Shown in pieces: positions 10,987 through 23,066 of a stretch of DNA of 63,339 bases. The DNA comes from Paramacrobiotus metropolitanus (taxonomy: Eukaryota; Tardigrada; Eutardigrada; Parachela; Macrobiotidae). Location of the stretch: the NCBI RefSeq assembly GCF_019649055.1, contig NW_026570511.1:1-63339 (forward strand). The letters run 5' to 3'. How positions within the stretch are numbered: the first letter of the stretch is position 1; each line of letters opens with the position of its first letter. The position numbers and the translations under genes are program-made. A model generated the notes under the pieces. It made no database searches. It worked only from the letters and a program-made list of their open reading frames with translations, and had not been told where the DNA came from.

Positions 10987-11521
10987 TGAGAGAGACTCCG
11001 TCAGGATAGTCAGGCTATGGACGCCTTTGTACTATCGGGAGTGTACGCGTGAGCCAGCACTATATCGTCAGGCAGTACTATCGTATAGAGCCATTCCCAC
11101 TGTTATACGGCATTGCGAGCCATAGCACGGCAGCGTATGTGCTTGTACGAGTTTACTCGTGCAGTACACTACGTACAACTCGTACATCAGCCATTCTCAT
11201 TGCAGGCATAGTACTTTGCAGCATAGCCAGCACAGACTGTTCATTCAGTCCAGACTGTTCATTCAGTCTGCACAGCCAGTCGGAGATTATGTGATTTGAT
11301 GCCAGCCATATCTCCCTGTGTCATAGTGTGATTGATGTTATATATTTTTGGTGATTTTGTGGTGATGGGAAGCCAGTAAAAAGTCCAAAAATAAAATACA
11401 GTGTTTCAATATCTTTATGGTTTGTAGAAAATATACCAGTATTTAGGTCTTCCCGTTTCTCCTGTATTTTCGGTGTAGATATAGGGAGTAGGCCCTCACG
11501 TAGATCACGGCCTACATTGCA
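10987..11521 (+). repeat. 5' LTR (535 bp)
   Basis: It begins TG and ends CA and is followed directly by the primer-binding site. Its first 50 bp match 22061-22112. Positions about 11035-11105 match 23067-23141, and 11484-11521 match 23142-23178. An internal stretch of about 375 bp (about 11106-11483) has no counterpart in the 3' LTR. It contains a short tandem repeat, ACTGTTCATTCAGTC, near 11239-11270. Confidence 0.88.
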
Positions 11522-11531
11522 TGGTAGCAGA
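11522..11531 (+). other. Primer-binding site for initiator tRNA-Met
   Basis: TGGTAGCAGA immediately follows the LTR 3' CA. It is complementary to the conserved 3' end of eukaryotic initiator methionine tRNA (TCTGCTACCA), which primes minus-strand DNA synthesis in many LTR elements. Confidence 0.88.
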
Positions 11532-12518
11532 CGTGACGTTTTACGGAAGATCAGCGGGTGGAGTCCGTCCCTCCGGATTCTGCACGTCAACACAGACGTC
11601 CGTCATCCCCTGGTGCGCGAAAGACCGCTAAAACCGGTCACCAAGTTCAGCGAGGAGCAGCTCAAGGATCGTGACGAAGTAAGACCGTTAACGAGGCAAA
11701 CCAACTTTTCATTTTCTTTCCATTCTAATCTAGCCATCAGTGCGACAGGGATCACCTGTGTACTGTCTGGTAAATTTAAATTTTCCATCCAGCCAGGTAA
11801 ACCACATTTAATTCGTGTAAGCTAGCATACACAGCCACGTGCTTCAGCATTCTTCCCAAAACTCAGTTGTCAGTCCTCCCCTGATTTTTGTCGGATTTCA
11901 TCAGCACAACCAGTAAAAATTCAGCCAGTTAAATTCAGCAATATTCAGCCATCAATTCAGTGTATTCCTGCCTGTGAAGTACACTAATTAACAGCCAGCC
12001 AAATCGACATTCGTGTGCAAAAACACGATTCTTGCAGCCAGTAAATTCAGTACATTTTCTGTTGTGAAATAAGCCAGTTTGTACCAGCCAAATCTCAGTG
12101 TGATTATTCGAAAGGTTACCATCTTTCGAATACTTGCACACGCACCGCATAACCAGCCAGACCGTGAACCCGGATACGCCGATCAGCGTTAAAGATTTTC
12201 ATCGCTGATAACGAAGCCAGCAAGCCAGCTTTTGTTTTCGGCTCGCTCCAGAACAATAGCCACTGACAGTCAGTGCACTCAGAGATACAGCGCAGAGAGG
12301 AAATTTTCGAACTCTCGTTTGAAAACATCCTCTTACGCAATAGCCAGACAGCATCCAGGCAAGCAAAACCGTGAATTTTTGAACGCTGTGAATTTCGATT
12401 AACTGCGTTTAAATTCGCAGCCATTTCAGAATCACCGTTTAATTCCAGTTTTAATCACCCAGATATTAGGCAGTTTAATTCTGAATATTACTGTATTGTT
12501 CCTATCACAACAGTAAAA
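11532..12518 (+). other. Retrotransposon leader, rich in GCCAG motifs
   Basis: This is 1 kb of non-coding sequence between the primer site and the gag ATG. In 11821-12420 I count eight GCCAG and no CTGGC. The motif is therefore not caused by protein coding. Confidence 0.7.
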
Positions 12519-14822
12519 ATGAATTTCTTCTTTCGCAAATCAGTAACACCAGGAAAGGCAGTTCGAACTCCAGATCCCAGTGATAACGAAGGTGTGTCTA
12601 GTGAGCCAGAAATACCGGCACAAGAACGCGTGTCAAGGTCAAAGGCACAAAAACTGAAGGCAAGTGGGCATAGCGTCCCATATCACACCCTCGAAAGTGT
12701 AAGCCAGCAACAAGTATTCGCCAGAAGCACTAAGATGGCTCGTTCTCCGGGACGTGCCGCCGATGGTGTGAATCAGCAGCCATTGAACGACTTCCAGGCA
12801 GATGATGCCGACTCCATTCTTGGAGATGAGTATCATCACCATGAAATCAGTGACATGTCTCAGTCCGAGGAAGAGCACGAAAAGTCAGAAGAAAACCCAG
12901 CAGTTCAGCATGAAACTAGCCACCTATCTCCCCCATCAACCGATCAGGCAGAATTTCACACCCCACCAGAGCCAGAAGACCCCGACCCACTGCAGGAGGT
13001 TCACCGACTGCGGAAGTTGTGGGCCAAGGCAAAAATCGTATCTTTTAAGGATAAAGGCCAGTTAAACTCCGCAGCAGCCAAAATCGAAGAATTAGCCAGA
13101 CTTGTGAAACGCCAAGAGGAAGTCATCAATTTCCAGAAAATGCACATCGATAATAAAGCCAGCACTACTCAGACAAATGCCGATACTGAAAAGGCACTCC
13201 AGGAGTCTTACCTGGAAAGGCAGCAAATACAGGAACGGGCTGAGTACGCTCATCAGCAAGTACGGCAGGAGGCACAAAAACGCATTCAGGCAGAAGCACA
13301 AAAGGCACAAATCTTTCAGGAAGGACTGAATCATTACCGAGATCGGTATAATCACTACAAAGGCAGACGTGGGGAACTCGAGGCTTGCTTGATCGAGGAG
13401 CCTTCCTCTGGTCAGCCAGCCCCTCCCCCACCAACCTCCCGTACTCAGAGACAACGGCCACGTCAGGATGAGTCACCGGAAGTGATGGAGATCCCTCGGG
13501 ATGCCGCCACTACCCGGCGCCCTCCTCGACGCCGTAAGCCAGAGCACCGTGATCATGTCCAGATTAAAGTCACAGAGCCAGATGATACCACAGGCATGTC
13601 CCAAACAGGTCCAAGTGTGGTAACCCCACAGCTGGATGTAGGCAGTTTTATTGGGAAGGTATTGGAGGCACACACACTGGGCCTTGCTCAGTTGTTACCG
13701 AAAGTAGCCAGCACAAAAAGCCAGAATTCATTCGTCCCGAAATATAAAAGCAGTAAGGACAGTGTTGAGGGCTTCCTCAACATGTTCGAACTCGACAAAG
13801 AGGTAGGAAACTGGGATGATAAGGAGACACTGAATCGGTTCGCTGGTGCTCTCCAAGATGAGGCAGCGACATGGTTCAGTGGCATAATGGCATCATCAAC
13901 TCCCTTAGCCAGTTATACCGAAGCCAGGAAGAAATTGTTGGAACGCTTCGGCGATCCCGACAAGAAATTCCACGCCCTTCAGGAACTCATGACTTGGAAG
14001 TATGACCCAGCAACTGAAAGTACTGAGAAGTACTTTCAGTCGATGGCGTCGTTATCAGCGAAGTGGCCAGAACGAACCAGAATACCTTGTCTCGTGCTTG
14101 TTAAGGGGATTGGAAACAGCCCCTGAACTGCACAAGAACCTCGCAGTCATGAAGCCAAAAACACCCATGGAGTTTCTCCAAAATGGCAGGTATCTCAAGT
14201 CGTTGCAGCTCGACGATTTGGATACTCAAACCAAAAGCAGCACTGCTAAAGTGTCATATGTCCAGGCAGTAAAACCGCAACCACAGCGAGACAACAATCG
14301 CGGTCGCAGCCCTGGTCGTCAGCCGACGTCAGTGGTAATGGCAACCGCCCAGGCAGAAACAAATCTCCACAACGTAATACTGAGGGCAGTGATGCACCAC
14401 GAGAAGGCATTGACTATTGCAAATGGTGCTGCATTGAAGGGCACAATTCAGAGTCATGCACACAGGCAGGCAAAGCACCATAAGACAATCCAGTGTATCA
14501 GAAATACCATTGGCCAGACGGAACACGCAGATCTCGTAAAGAATGGGAAGAAGCCAAGGCACGTCGTGATCGACGACGCTCTCAGAGCCCACCCAGAGGA
14601 AACGACAGGCCTAATAATCAGAACAACAGAAGCCAAAACAATACAGGCAATGGTCAACTTGCAAGTGGTCAGGCCCGGCCAGTTCGCCGCCCTGGATCGC
14701 CAGCACGCCCATCCCAGTCCAACCGTTTCAGCGAACTATCAGATGACAGTGATGACTCAGATCAGGAAACACAGCTTGGAAATGTCAGTGACAGTGAGGC
14801 AGATGATGATTTAAAAGAGTAA
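12519..14822 (+). pseudogene. gag of the gypsy-type element (frameshifted)
   Basis: The ATG at 12519 opens a 535-codon frame: a charged disordered N-terminus, a Gln/Glu/Arg-rich coiled coil (about residues 160-290), a Pro-rich spacer, then a retrotransposon-gag capsid domain (about 415-520, with AATWFSG and WKYDPATES). Near 14.05-14.13 kb the reading moves to another frame, shifts again near 14.3 kb, and there is a TAA after the nucleocapsid zinc knuckle. That knuckle is a perfect CX2CX4HX4C at 14418-14459 (CKWC...H...C). The last block is Arg/Asn/Gln- and acid-rich, ending at 14822. The breaks make intact Gag unlikely from this copy. Confidence 0.85.
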
Positions 14823-14891
14823 GGACAGCAGCAACCGGCACTGCTGTCCCCGGTCCCAAGAAACCGCCGGATAAGCCAGTCACTACAAAAC

Positions 14892-16984
14892 TTGCAAAGC
14901 AAAAGCCATCCACAAAACCAGACGAGCAGTCATGCTTGTCATTCTGTGACTGTGACTGGGGCGGAAACGTCCCTGGTGTCTGATCAATTGTGTCGCCAGC
15001 ACAACCTCCATCAGAAGCCATTAACAAAACCAATGCATATCAGAGGCATAGGAGGAATTTGCAATTTCTCCGCCACCCATTACGCCAGTGTTTCCATACA
15101 AATCAACGGCAACGTAGTGCTTCACAGCATGTACGTTAAGCCGCCATGCAGAGACAGTGTGCACCTTTTCATAGGCCAGGATTTCCTAGAAAACGCCGTG
15201 ATGGTGGCTGACTGTGGTAAAGTCACCCACCTTCGGCTAGAAAATAAACGCGCGCGCCACAAGCCCATTAATCAGTCCAGACCAGCCACATTTGCTGCGC
15301 TGGAAATAAATCAGTCCGATCCAGCCGTATTTGCTGCATTGGAAATAAATCAGTCCAGTCCGGCCACGTTTGCCGCACCGGAAATAAAGCCAGCTAGGAA
15401 TCCCCTAGTGACGTCTTACCCCATACCAGTGGCAACTGCGTTGCCACTGGATACAAATCAGAAAGGGGAAGTCTCACTACAGAACCATGTGCACACTCTC
15501 AGCAGCGATAAGCCAGAAAACTATAAGCCAGTTCCAAAGACAAGATTCTCAAAACTACTCAAGCCAGAAATCCATAAGCCAGATAACAAATCAGAACAAA
15601 GCCAGCACGACAAGCAGGTAGATCTTTGGTTGCGATACCAAGTCTGCGTAAGGCAGTTGAAAGAGTTGACACTCTACCAACAGGAAACTATAAAACTTTA
15701 CGAAGGCATTCTAACCAGTTTGAGCCAGAATAAACTTAAAGGCATTAAAGCATCACGTGGAAAACGGATTGTAAAATACCGCCAGCACAAAATCCATGAT
15801 GATATTGTATCTGAATACAATATCATGGAGAAGGAACGCAGAACCATCAGTAAAGCATTCAGAGCAAACCAGATGGATAAGCCAGATTTTCTCAGAACTC
15901 CCATTACAGTCGTTTATAAGTGGCCATATCAGAAATTTATCGGTTTTGATCCAGCCATTTTTGGTTCATTTGAATATGAGCCAATAAATCAGGCTAAAGC
16001 CAGCAGACCACCAATGCGAGTCAAGAAGCATGTGTTATTTGATAAAAATCTTTTACACACACGCTTCTTCGACAAGCACAAGCCAGTCCCACTTAAGGCA
16101 ATTAAAAACCCAGTTAAAGGCATATTACCGTTGAAAAAACTATATCAGAGTAAGCCAGATAATCGCCAGATTGATAAGCCGGTTACATACAGCCAGATAC
16201 TTGAAACCTTTGTCCCTCAGCCACAGGAGACGATAGTCTGTAAATCAGTCGTCGACAATCCTGCTCTTTACTATTGTCCCTTTGAGCCAGAAAAATACCC
16301 AAAACATTTTTCTGATTTATTCCCAGCTCAACAGCCAGTTGATACTAAGCCAGATACTACAGCAGAAATTAAATCAGAACAAAATAAGCCAGGATCTATA
16401 AATCTGAAGGAACTCTTGGAAAAATGTAAGAAACCATACGTCTTACGCATACACTCAGCTTTTGATAATTCCTCAGTTAAACAGCTAGAAATTCTTCATC
16501 AGCCAGAAGTTGTACAACAACAACTGGTTGAAGTGGAATCACAACATAAGCCAGTCCAAACCAGTTTACTTGATGAGCCAATAATCGCCACATGCGACCA
16601 ACCATGTTTACAGCCAGAAACTACATCGCACAGTACATCGCATGGTAGCTCGCGTGACGTAGCCACTACTCCGCAATCAGAACCACAAAATGATGAGGTG
16701 CTTAATAGCACTAACCAGCCGCAGGCAGATACAACTCCAGATGCTCAGCTAGAATACGTACTACCAGATATCGTTGACAACGATGTCTTGGAAAAGCCAG
16801 AAGCTAAATTCAGAATCAGAATGCGGAAAATGTACGCCAGTGAAAATTTTATCATTGATCCAGGATATAATTGGGTATCAGCCAAAGCACACGATAAGGC
16901 ACGGATCACCGACGATGAACTGTGCATGTTCTCGCCAAATCCAGCCCTTTATTCGGCAGCTAAACTACTCCCATCCAGGGATTA
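14892..16984 (+). CDS. Protease-like domain plus long Lys-Pro-rich region
   Basis: The open frame of 697 codons has no ATG at its 5' edge (the first codon read is TTG) and probably continues from gag by frameshift. The first 125 residues match a retropepsin (TGAETSLV, later HLFIGQDFLE), but the catalytic Asp of the D-[ST]-G triad is absent: the sequence reads VTVTGAETS. The following 550 residues are polar, with very frequent KPE/KPD/KPV, and match no domain I know. They carry the 3 x 13-residue repeat at 15271-15387. A region of this length between protease and reverse transcriptase is unusual for Ty3/gypsy. The frame ends in TAG at 16983, and the reverse transcriptase lies in a different frame. 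Confidence 0.75.
15271..15387 (+). repeat. Three tandem 39-bp repeats in the pol frame
   Basis: Units start at 15271, 15310 and 15349 (ATCAGTCC-). Each encodes 13 residues of the form NQS-x-PA-[TV]-FAA-[LP]-EI. The period is a multiple of three, so the frame is kept. The function is unknown; it looks like recent slippage expansion. Confidence 0.85.
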
Positions 16985-18966
16985 GTGAAGCCAAAATCCA
17001 GCCAGATCGACATGTACGTTGTCAACTTCTCTAACCAGAGACGTGTGATCAAGAAAGGCACTTGGATAGGCATACTGGAAGAATACGAAGAGGTTAATTC
17101 AATTGCCCACCTCTTCAGCACGAAAATCAGTGATCGAGCGCCAGAAGAACAGGCAGAAATAAAGGAACAGATAAGTCAGTTGAATTTTAATCCTAATTTA
17201 AAGCCAGAGGAAACGCAGGCATTCATCGATTTGCTTATGGAGTTCGAGGATTTATTTCCAACTTCAAAGCATCTCTATGGTGTAAAGCCAGAAACAGTAT
17301 CCCACGTCATCGACACCGGTGACGCTAAGCCAGTCAGAAGTCAGCCACACCAAACCTCGTGGCGAGGAAGGCAGTTAATCGCAGAGCGTATCAAGGATAT
17401 GCTCGAAAAAGGCATTATAAGACCGAGCAAAAGCAACTGGTCTTTCCCAGTTGTGTTAGCCAGCAAAAAGAATCCAGACGGCAGCACTGGTACCAGGTTT
17501 TGTGTCAACTACATCAAGTTGAACAACCTGACCAAGAAAAACAATTATCCCTTGCCAAACGCAAACGAACTCCTTGATGCAGTATAAGAGAACAAGTACT
17601 ATTTCACCTTCGATTGTTCGTCTGGGTTTTGGCAGATTCCCATGCATCCCGATTCAGTTGAAAAGCGGCATTCACAACCCAAGATGGATTGTACGAGTTT
17701 GTACGAATGCCTTTCGGCGTTTGCAACGGACCCGCTACTTTCCAAGCAGCCATGGACAAAACATTAGCCAGAGTACGTCATTTAGGTATTTTCGCGTACC
17801 TAGACGACATCATTGTGGCAGCTAAAACCTTTGCAGAGGCATTGATGAAAGTCAGAGCACTGTTCGAGTGTCTCCGGGAAACTGGATTCACTTTGAAGCC
17901 ATCGAAATGCACATTGCTTAGCCAGAACTCCATTTGCTTGGGTCATATTGTAAGTGGGAAAGGCATAACTACCGATCCAGGCAAAATCACAGCTATTCAA
18001 AACTAGCCCACTAACGCGAGAGAGATGCGCTCTTTTCTCGGTTTGGCCAACTACTACAGGAAGTTCGTGAAGGGATACGCCTCCCTTACACAACACCTGT
18101 ACAATCTTCTGTCGAAAGACAAAGATGTAGCCAGAGATTGGAAGCCAGAACACACAGCAGAGTTTGTTTGAAGCCATTAAACAAGCACTCGCAACCACCC
18201 CAGTGTTAGCCAGATTTTACCCAGCAAAACAGGCAGTCATCGAATGCGATGCATCGGCATTGGAGCCGTCCTTCAACAGGATGGACATCCAGTCGGATAT
18301 GCCAGTCGTTTACTGACAGACGCAGAGACCAGATACGCCATTACTGAACTTGAGTGCTTGGCAGTGGTGTATGCGATCTCGAAATTCAGGCATTTCATCG
18401 AATTCGGTGAGTTCACAGTTCGGTCAGACCACCAGGCATTAGCAAACCTTATACGTTCAGCCAGTAATCGACAAGGCATGCATCCACGCCTAACTGGTTG
18501 GGCATTGCAACTAGGCAGTCACCACATCAATATTGAACAAAAGCCAGGGCGTTTTTGCCACAACGCAGATGCGCTCAGCAGAAATCCCGTCGATCCAGCG
18601 ATACCAGAAGAGGAGTGGGATGACCACTTCAGCACGCCAGTTGTACGAATGGTTACAGTCAGCCATGCTTGTGACTTCCAGGAAGCCACCAGTGTTGGGC
18701 TGGTATGTGTTACCTTTCCACAGTACGCCACTGGTATAGGCAGTGAAACAGACGTTGATATCAGTACTACTATGGTATTAGAAGCCAGTCAAACTCAAAA
18801 CACTCAGCCAGTCAAAATCGCACAACCAGTAGCTGACGAGGATGATGAAGGAAACTTCAACTTCCTTCGAAGCGAACAACTCAACGATCCAGCTCTAGAG
18901 AAAATTATTCTCTACCTGGAAGATGTCAGAAAGCCAAGAACTACAAACCAATTATCGCCAGTTTGA
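16985..18966 (+). pseudogene. Reverse transcriptase and RNase H (broken)
   Basis: The Ty3-type RT is readable in pieces. First comes a block with RFCVNYIKLN and YPLPNANELLDAV ending in TAA at 17585. Then, after a frame change near 17.67 kb, RMPFGVCNGPATFQ and the catalytic FAYLDDIIV (about 17790-17816). A TAG follows at 18004, where relatives usually have Trp before the [12 protein letters not shown] connection segment. A further shift near 18.17 kb precedes the RNase H (GAVLQQDGHPVGYAS, ELECLAVVYAI, FTVRSDHQAL), ending at 18966. Two stops and at least two frameshifts make this copy non-functional as it stands. Confidence 0.88.
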
Positions 18967-20688
18967 ACTACATCATGGTGTCTTGTACCATCGCAGTGAA
19001 AAAGACGATCGTCTTAACCGTCGATTTATCGTTCCCAGGCACTGGAGAGTTGACATCATGCGCGCTTTGCATGATTCTCCAGCAGGCGGTCATCTAGGCA
19101 TTCAAAAAACCAGCCATGTCATTTCAGCCAGATATTTTTGGGAGAATATGACCAGTGACATTTATCAGTACATTAAGCAGTGTCAGAAATGCCAGTTTCG
19201 AAAAGTGCCACGCAAGGCACTGCCAGGGAAACTTCAGCAAGTTAAAACTGGTGAGCCGTTTTTCCGAATTCAGGTGGATCTCAAAGGTCCACTGAAAGTC
19301 AGCAAAAAAGGCAACAACACCATTGCAGTTGCGATTGATCAGCTTACCAAGTTCGTTATTGCCAAAGCCATCCCCGACCAAAAGGCAGAAACAGTTGCAG
19401 ATTTCCTTTTGCACGATGTGATATTGCCGTATGGCGCACTTTTTATCATCAACACCGATAGAGGCAGTCATTTTCTGAATGACCTCATCAACGCCATCAC
19501 AAAGAAGCTGAAAATTAAACATCATTTTGGTACGGCATACCACCCACAAGGCAGAGGACTTGTTGAAAGGCAGATGCAGTGGATAGGCGACGGTCTATCC
19601 ATGCTTGCAGGCAGAGCAAATGAGAAGCGTTGGGATGAATTTCTTCCGTTTTTCGTTGCAGCGTACAATCGTACTGTTCAGAAACCATCAGGCATTCACC
19701 CTTCTATATGTTGTACGCCAGAGAGCAGTCACTCCCAGGTGACACCATCAATCAGACCAACTTACCAGATGATTATGACAGCATTGACGACTACTTGGAG
19801 AAATTCAAGTACCGTTTGAATGTTGCTCATGATGCAGCCAGAGCATACATCGACGAAGACTTTCAGCGAAAGGCAGAAACTTACAATCAGAACAAGGGAA
19901 AGCCAGATTTTACTGTAGGCAGTTTAGTAAACCTCAGGCAGGAGCAGAAGAAAGGCGAATGTAATGATCTTCGTTTTAAATACGATGGCCCTTTCGAAGT
20001 CGTCAAATTTCCATCCGAAAACGAAGTAGCCATTATTCGACGTGATTACCCGTATGACTCAGATGTCGTCGCTATCGATCGTCTGAAGTCGTACACGCCA
20101 GAAAACCCGGAGTTCAGTAAGCCAATTAAAACCCGAATTATCCACAGTGATATCGATAACGCGAAACAACTGAAGGCATCTAAAACCAAGCATGATAAAA
20201 ATAAACAGCCAATTTCACCCAGTAAGCCGTCAACTGGACTTTTAAAAGTCAAGTTGAAGGTTCCGAAGAAGCCAGATGAAAACGCCAATCCCACTGTTAT
20301 ATCTGCAGATAACACTGCAGATCAATCAGCCAGTGACTCTAGTACTGATTCGGGACTCACAGCCCAAACCAGTACGAGCTCCGAAGCCAAATCAACCAGT
20401 GGAGAGTCGTCTCCACAGCCAGCAGTTAAACCCAGAAAATCTTCGAGCCGAAAATCGAAGAGAGCCAGCCCTGAAACAGATTCGTCAGAGTCGTCTAGCG
20501 ATTCTGATGGAACTTGGACAATTACAGCCAACAGCAAAGGCAAAGTCAAAATCAAACGGCATTGTCAGACGCCGAACGATCTTTTGACTCAACCCCTTGA
20601 TTCAGAAACCGATGCAGAGGACGCAGATCTCACTGAGAATCTCACTCGTCCAAAGCGTCGTAAACCACGTTTTCCCAAAGCCAGTTAA
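18923..20688 (+). pseudogene. Integrase with long charged C-terminal tail (frameshifted)
   Basis: An N-terminal HHCC zinc-binding region is present (HDSPAGGH... then CQKC). The DDE core shows the first Asp in VDLKGPL, the second in NTDRGSHF, and Glu in GLVERQMQ. Near 19.71-19.82 kb the reading moves to another frame, which carries the C-terminal module (GSLVNLRQEQKKGE, KYDGPFEVVKF) and then a tail of about 200 residues rich in Ser, Lys and acid with basic clusters (RKSSSRKSKRAS, RPKRRKPRF) that could act as nuclear signals or chromatin tethers. The tail ends at TAA, 20688. Confidence 0.88.
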
Positions 20689-22060
20689 TTAGTTATCGAC
20701 CTAATCAGAACTCCAAAGACTGCATTAAACAGCGGAAAAATAACACATTGCATTGTAGCTATGCAGTCTAGCCAGTCCACTCATGTAAACAGCCAGTTCC
20801 ACTAATTCCCGCATTTTAGGGAATTTTGATTTTTGTTTGTAAGCCAAATCACCAATCTCTCTTTTGTCAGTACATGTAGCCAGTTAACCGAAATATTGTT
20901 AATTCAGTCTTTCAGCCAGTTCTATTAACCGTTTAGCCAGTTATCCAATATGTTTGTAATTCGCTAGTAATTTAGTGAATTATTTACAAATTTAGCCATT
21001 TCTCTCAGCCATCACAACTTTTCAGCCCCATTGCATTTGTGCATCCTTCAGACCAATCGTAAAGATACCTCGCAATACATTGCATGTGTGATGTAACGTA
21101 ATATATTGCATGCATACATTGCATGGTATCCAGTGCAACAATTTCTCAACACAGCCAGTTCTACAGTTCGCGATCAAGGAGTGAATTTAGTACCGGCAAC
21201 GAATTGAGGGATTCGCGGCAGGCACTTGTCACTTCTTCAGGCAGTAACTCCAATCATTCAAAAAAAAAATAAAAGAGCCATTGAAACCTTGTGAGCAGAT
21301 ACGGCTCACAGGGATGGATTCTCCATGAGCAGATACGGCTCATGAGAGTGGATGGACCATGGAAAGGATGAATTGGATTCCCCCATGGACCGCCGGTATT
21401 TTGTTTTTTTTTAATTGCCATAATTCCTGTTTTTGGTAAATTAATTTAATTTCCTTTCCTTTCGATGGATTTTTATTTTTATTTTTTAAGGCAATAAGCC
21501 AAATTTTCCAGCCCTTAAGGCCATGTGTGTACTTTCCTTGTTTTCATTGTAAGACACAGGAAGCCATTCTTATGATCATAAACTAACCATACAAAACTTC
21601 TTTTTGTGTAAGCCAATCGTACTTTGATCAGTTCTACCAGTTATAACCAGCCTTCACCGTTTCGCCATGGTAAATTATGAGCCAAAACAACTCCTAACAA
21701 AGGCAAACCAGAGGCAAGATACGCGCTCAATTCTCAAGCGGTGGTGAACGGTCGAAAAGTGGTTGAGTTTGAGAATCAATGTGATTTCGGTAACACCGGT
21801 TTGCGAGTTGCGAGTGTTACGAGGAAACGTGAGCGACTTCTAGTGTCAGCCAGTCCTACAGGCAGTGTGTTGATTTCGTTATGGCACAAACTGCATTGAG
21901 CAGCGCTATGGCGGAATAGCATACGATCAACTTTCAGACCTACTCAGGACACCACGGGAAAGCAATATCGGTATCTCGTACTCTTGCGTTTCTCGTATTA
22001 CCAGTGCAATGCCGGGAGATCAGCGGGCCTCGCGAGACCTCGGCACCCCACCCAGTGGCA
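20689..22060 (+). other. Retrotransposon 3' untranslated region with hairpin repeat
   Basis: This is non-coding and continues the GCCAG/AGCCAGTT motif. A 17-bp direct repeat, TGAGCAGATACGGCTCA, stands at 21292-21308 and 21326-21342. The second copy extends to a hairpin (CATGAGC-AGATAC-GGCTCATG). ATTGCAT recurs near 20748, 21030, 21080, 21107 and 21117. I see no purine-rich tract directly before the 3' LTR, which is atypical. Confidence 0.6.
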
Positions 22061-22112
22061 TGAAAGAGACTCCGTCAGGATAGTCAGGCTATGGACGCCT
22101 TTGTACTATCGG

Positions 22113-23066
22113 CAAAGTTCGTATAATGAGCTTACGCTCAAGTCGCCGCTGTGGAGGCAGAAATGCCTCTGCTCCTTCAACTATGCTCCTGGCAAAGAAA
22201 GCCATAAAAACCTGTAGCAAGCCCGGGCCTACATAATGTGTGCCTCTCGAACACAAAGGCGTGTATTACAAAAGAGCTTTGTTGAGTCTGTTTGGTTGAA
22301 ACAAAGCAGACCGTATCAATTGAAGTTCTGCAAAGACAGTACCAGAACTGTGTGCGAGTTCATTATTTCTTCACGTGCACACCTGCTATAGTGCTATCTA
22401 GCAGAAAGTAAAAGTGTGCCTTTGAGAATAACATTGGATTCTTCGGGTGCACCGTATTAATATTTTAAATGGGAATAAAATTTATTGTTATTAGAAAATG
22501 TGACTTCAGTAGTTCAGTTTATCTATGTTGACAGCGGTAGTTGTTGCGGTTATTTCTTTAACACGTAATAAGTGTTATTAAAATGGATCGACGCATTATC
22601 AAAGATCGTGATACCGGCCGTCGAAAAATCTTTAATGGGAGGCGCTGGTGCTTAATGTGCTCTTTAGAATCGTGTTCTAACACTGCGGCGGTAGGAGGTT
22701 TTTGTGGATCGCACGCGAAGAGTAATGGAGTTGGTAAGTGCCGCTTGTGCATATAATTTATTTTATTTCAGAACTTTAATTTAAAATAAATATGGAATTC
22801 AACTTCACGCTTATTTGACTACATCCCTTACTTTTTATACTGAATTTTTGACGTAACTGAATTTATATTCTTTAACTAAATACTCCATAAAGATACATTA
22901 TTATACTACAGATATTCCCAAACGCTCCTTTTCGGTATGATGTGTTGCATTTCACACATCTGCGTTTCGGGTGGCCTTTATTATGTATGTATGCCCGGGC
23001 TTGCTACACTTTTGTTTACACAGTGAAACAGCATAGTGAGCCTTTGCGGCAAGTGCACGGGCCCTG
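22113..23066. mobile_element. Transposon inserted in the 3' LTR (7-bp duplication)
   Basis: The insert is flanked by a 7-bp repeat CTATCGG that occurs once at the matching place of the 5' LTR, so it is a true target duplication. It begins CAAAGTTCG and ends GGGCCCTG, with little terminal inverted similarity. A perfect 16-bp inverted repeat, TGTAGCAAGCCCGGGC, lies inside at 22213-22228 and 22993-23008. It contains the zinc-finger-like exon at 22583-22733. Superfamily not assigned. Confidence 0.7.
22583..22733 (+). CDS. Cys/His finger-like exon of the inserted transposon
   Basis: ATG at 22583 opens 50 codons that run into a consensus donor (GTTG|GTAAGT) at 22733. The peptide is basic at first (MDRRIIKDRDTGRRK), then has C23-x2-C26-x4-C31-x9-C41-x2-H44 within WCLMCSLESC...GFCGSH, a spacing that suggests zinc binding. 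No downstream exon was found within the insert, so the gene may be truncated. A DNA-binding domain of a transposase is the likeliest role; the family is not recognised. Confidence 0.45.

Noticed and set aside
13092-13454. Antisense open frames over gag and integrase
   Set aside because: They are shadows of the sense coding frames, with no motif of their own.
11532-22060. Periodic motif mistaken for a CRISPR-like or satellite array
   Set aside because: GCCAG occurs at irregular spacing inside ordinary coding and UTR sequence, so it is neither array nor CRISPR.
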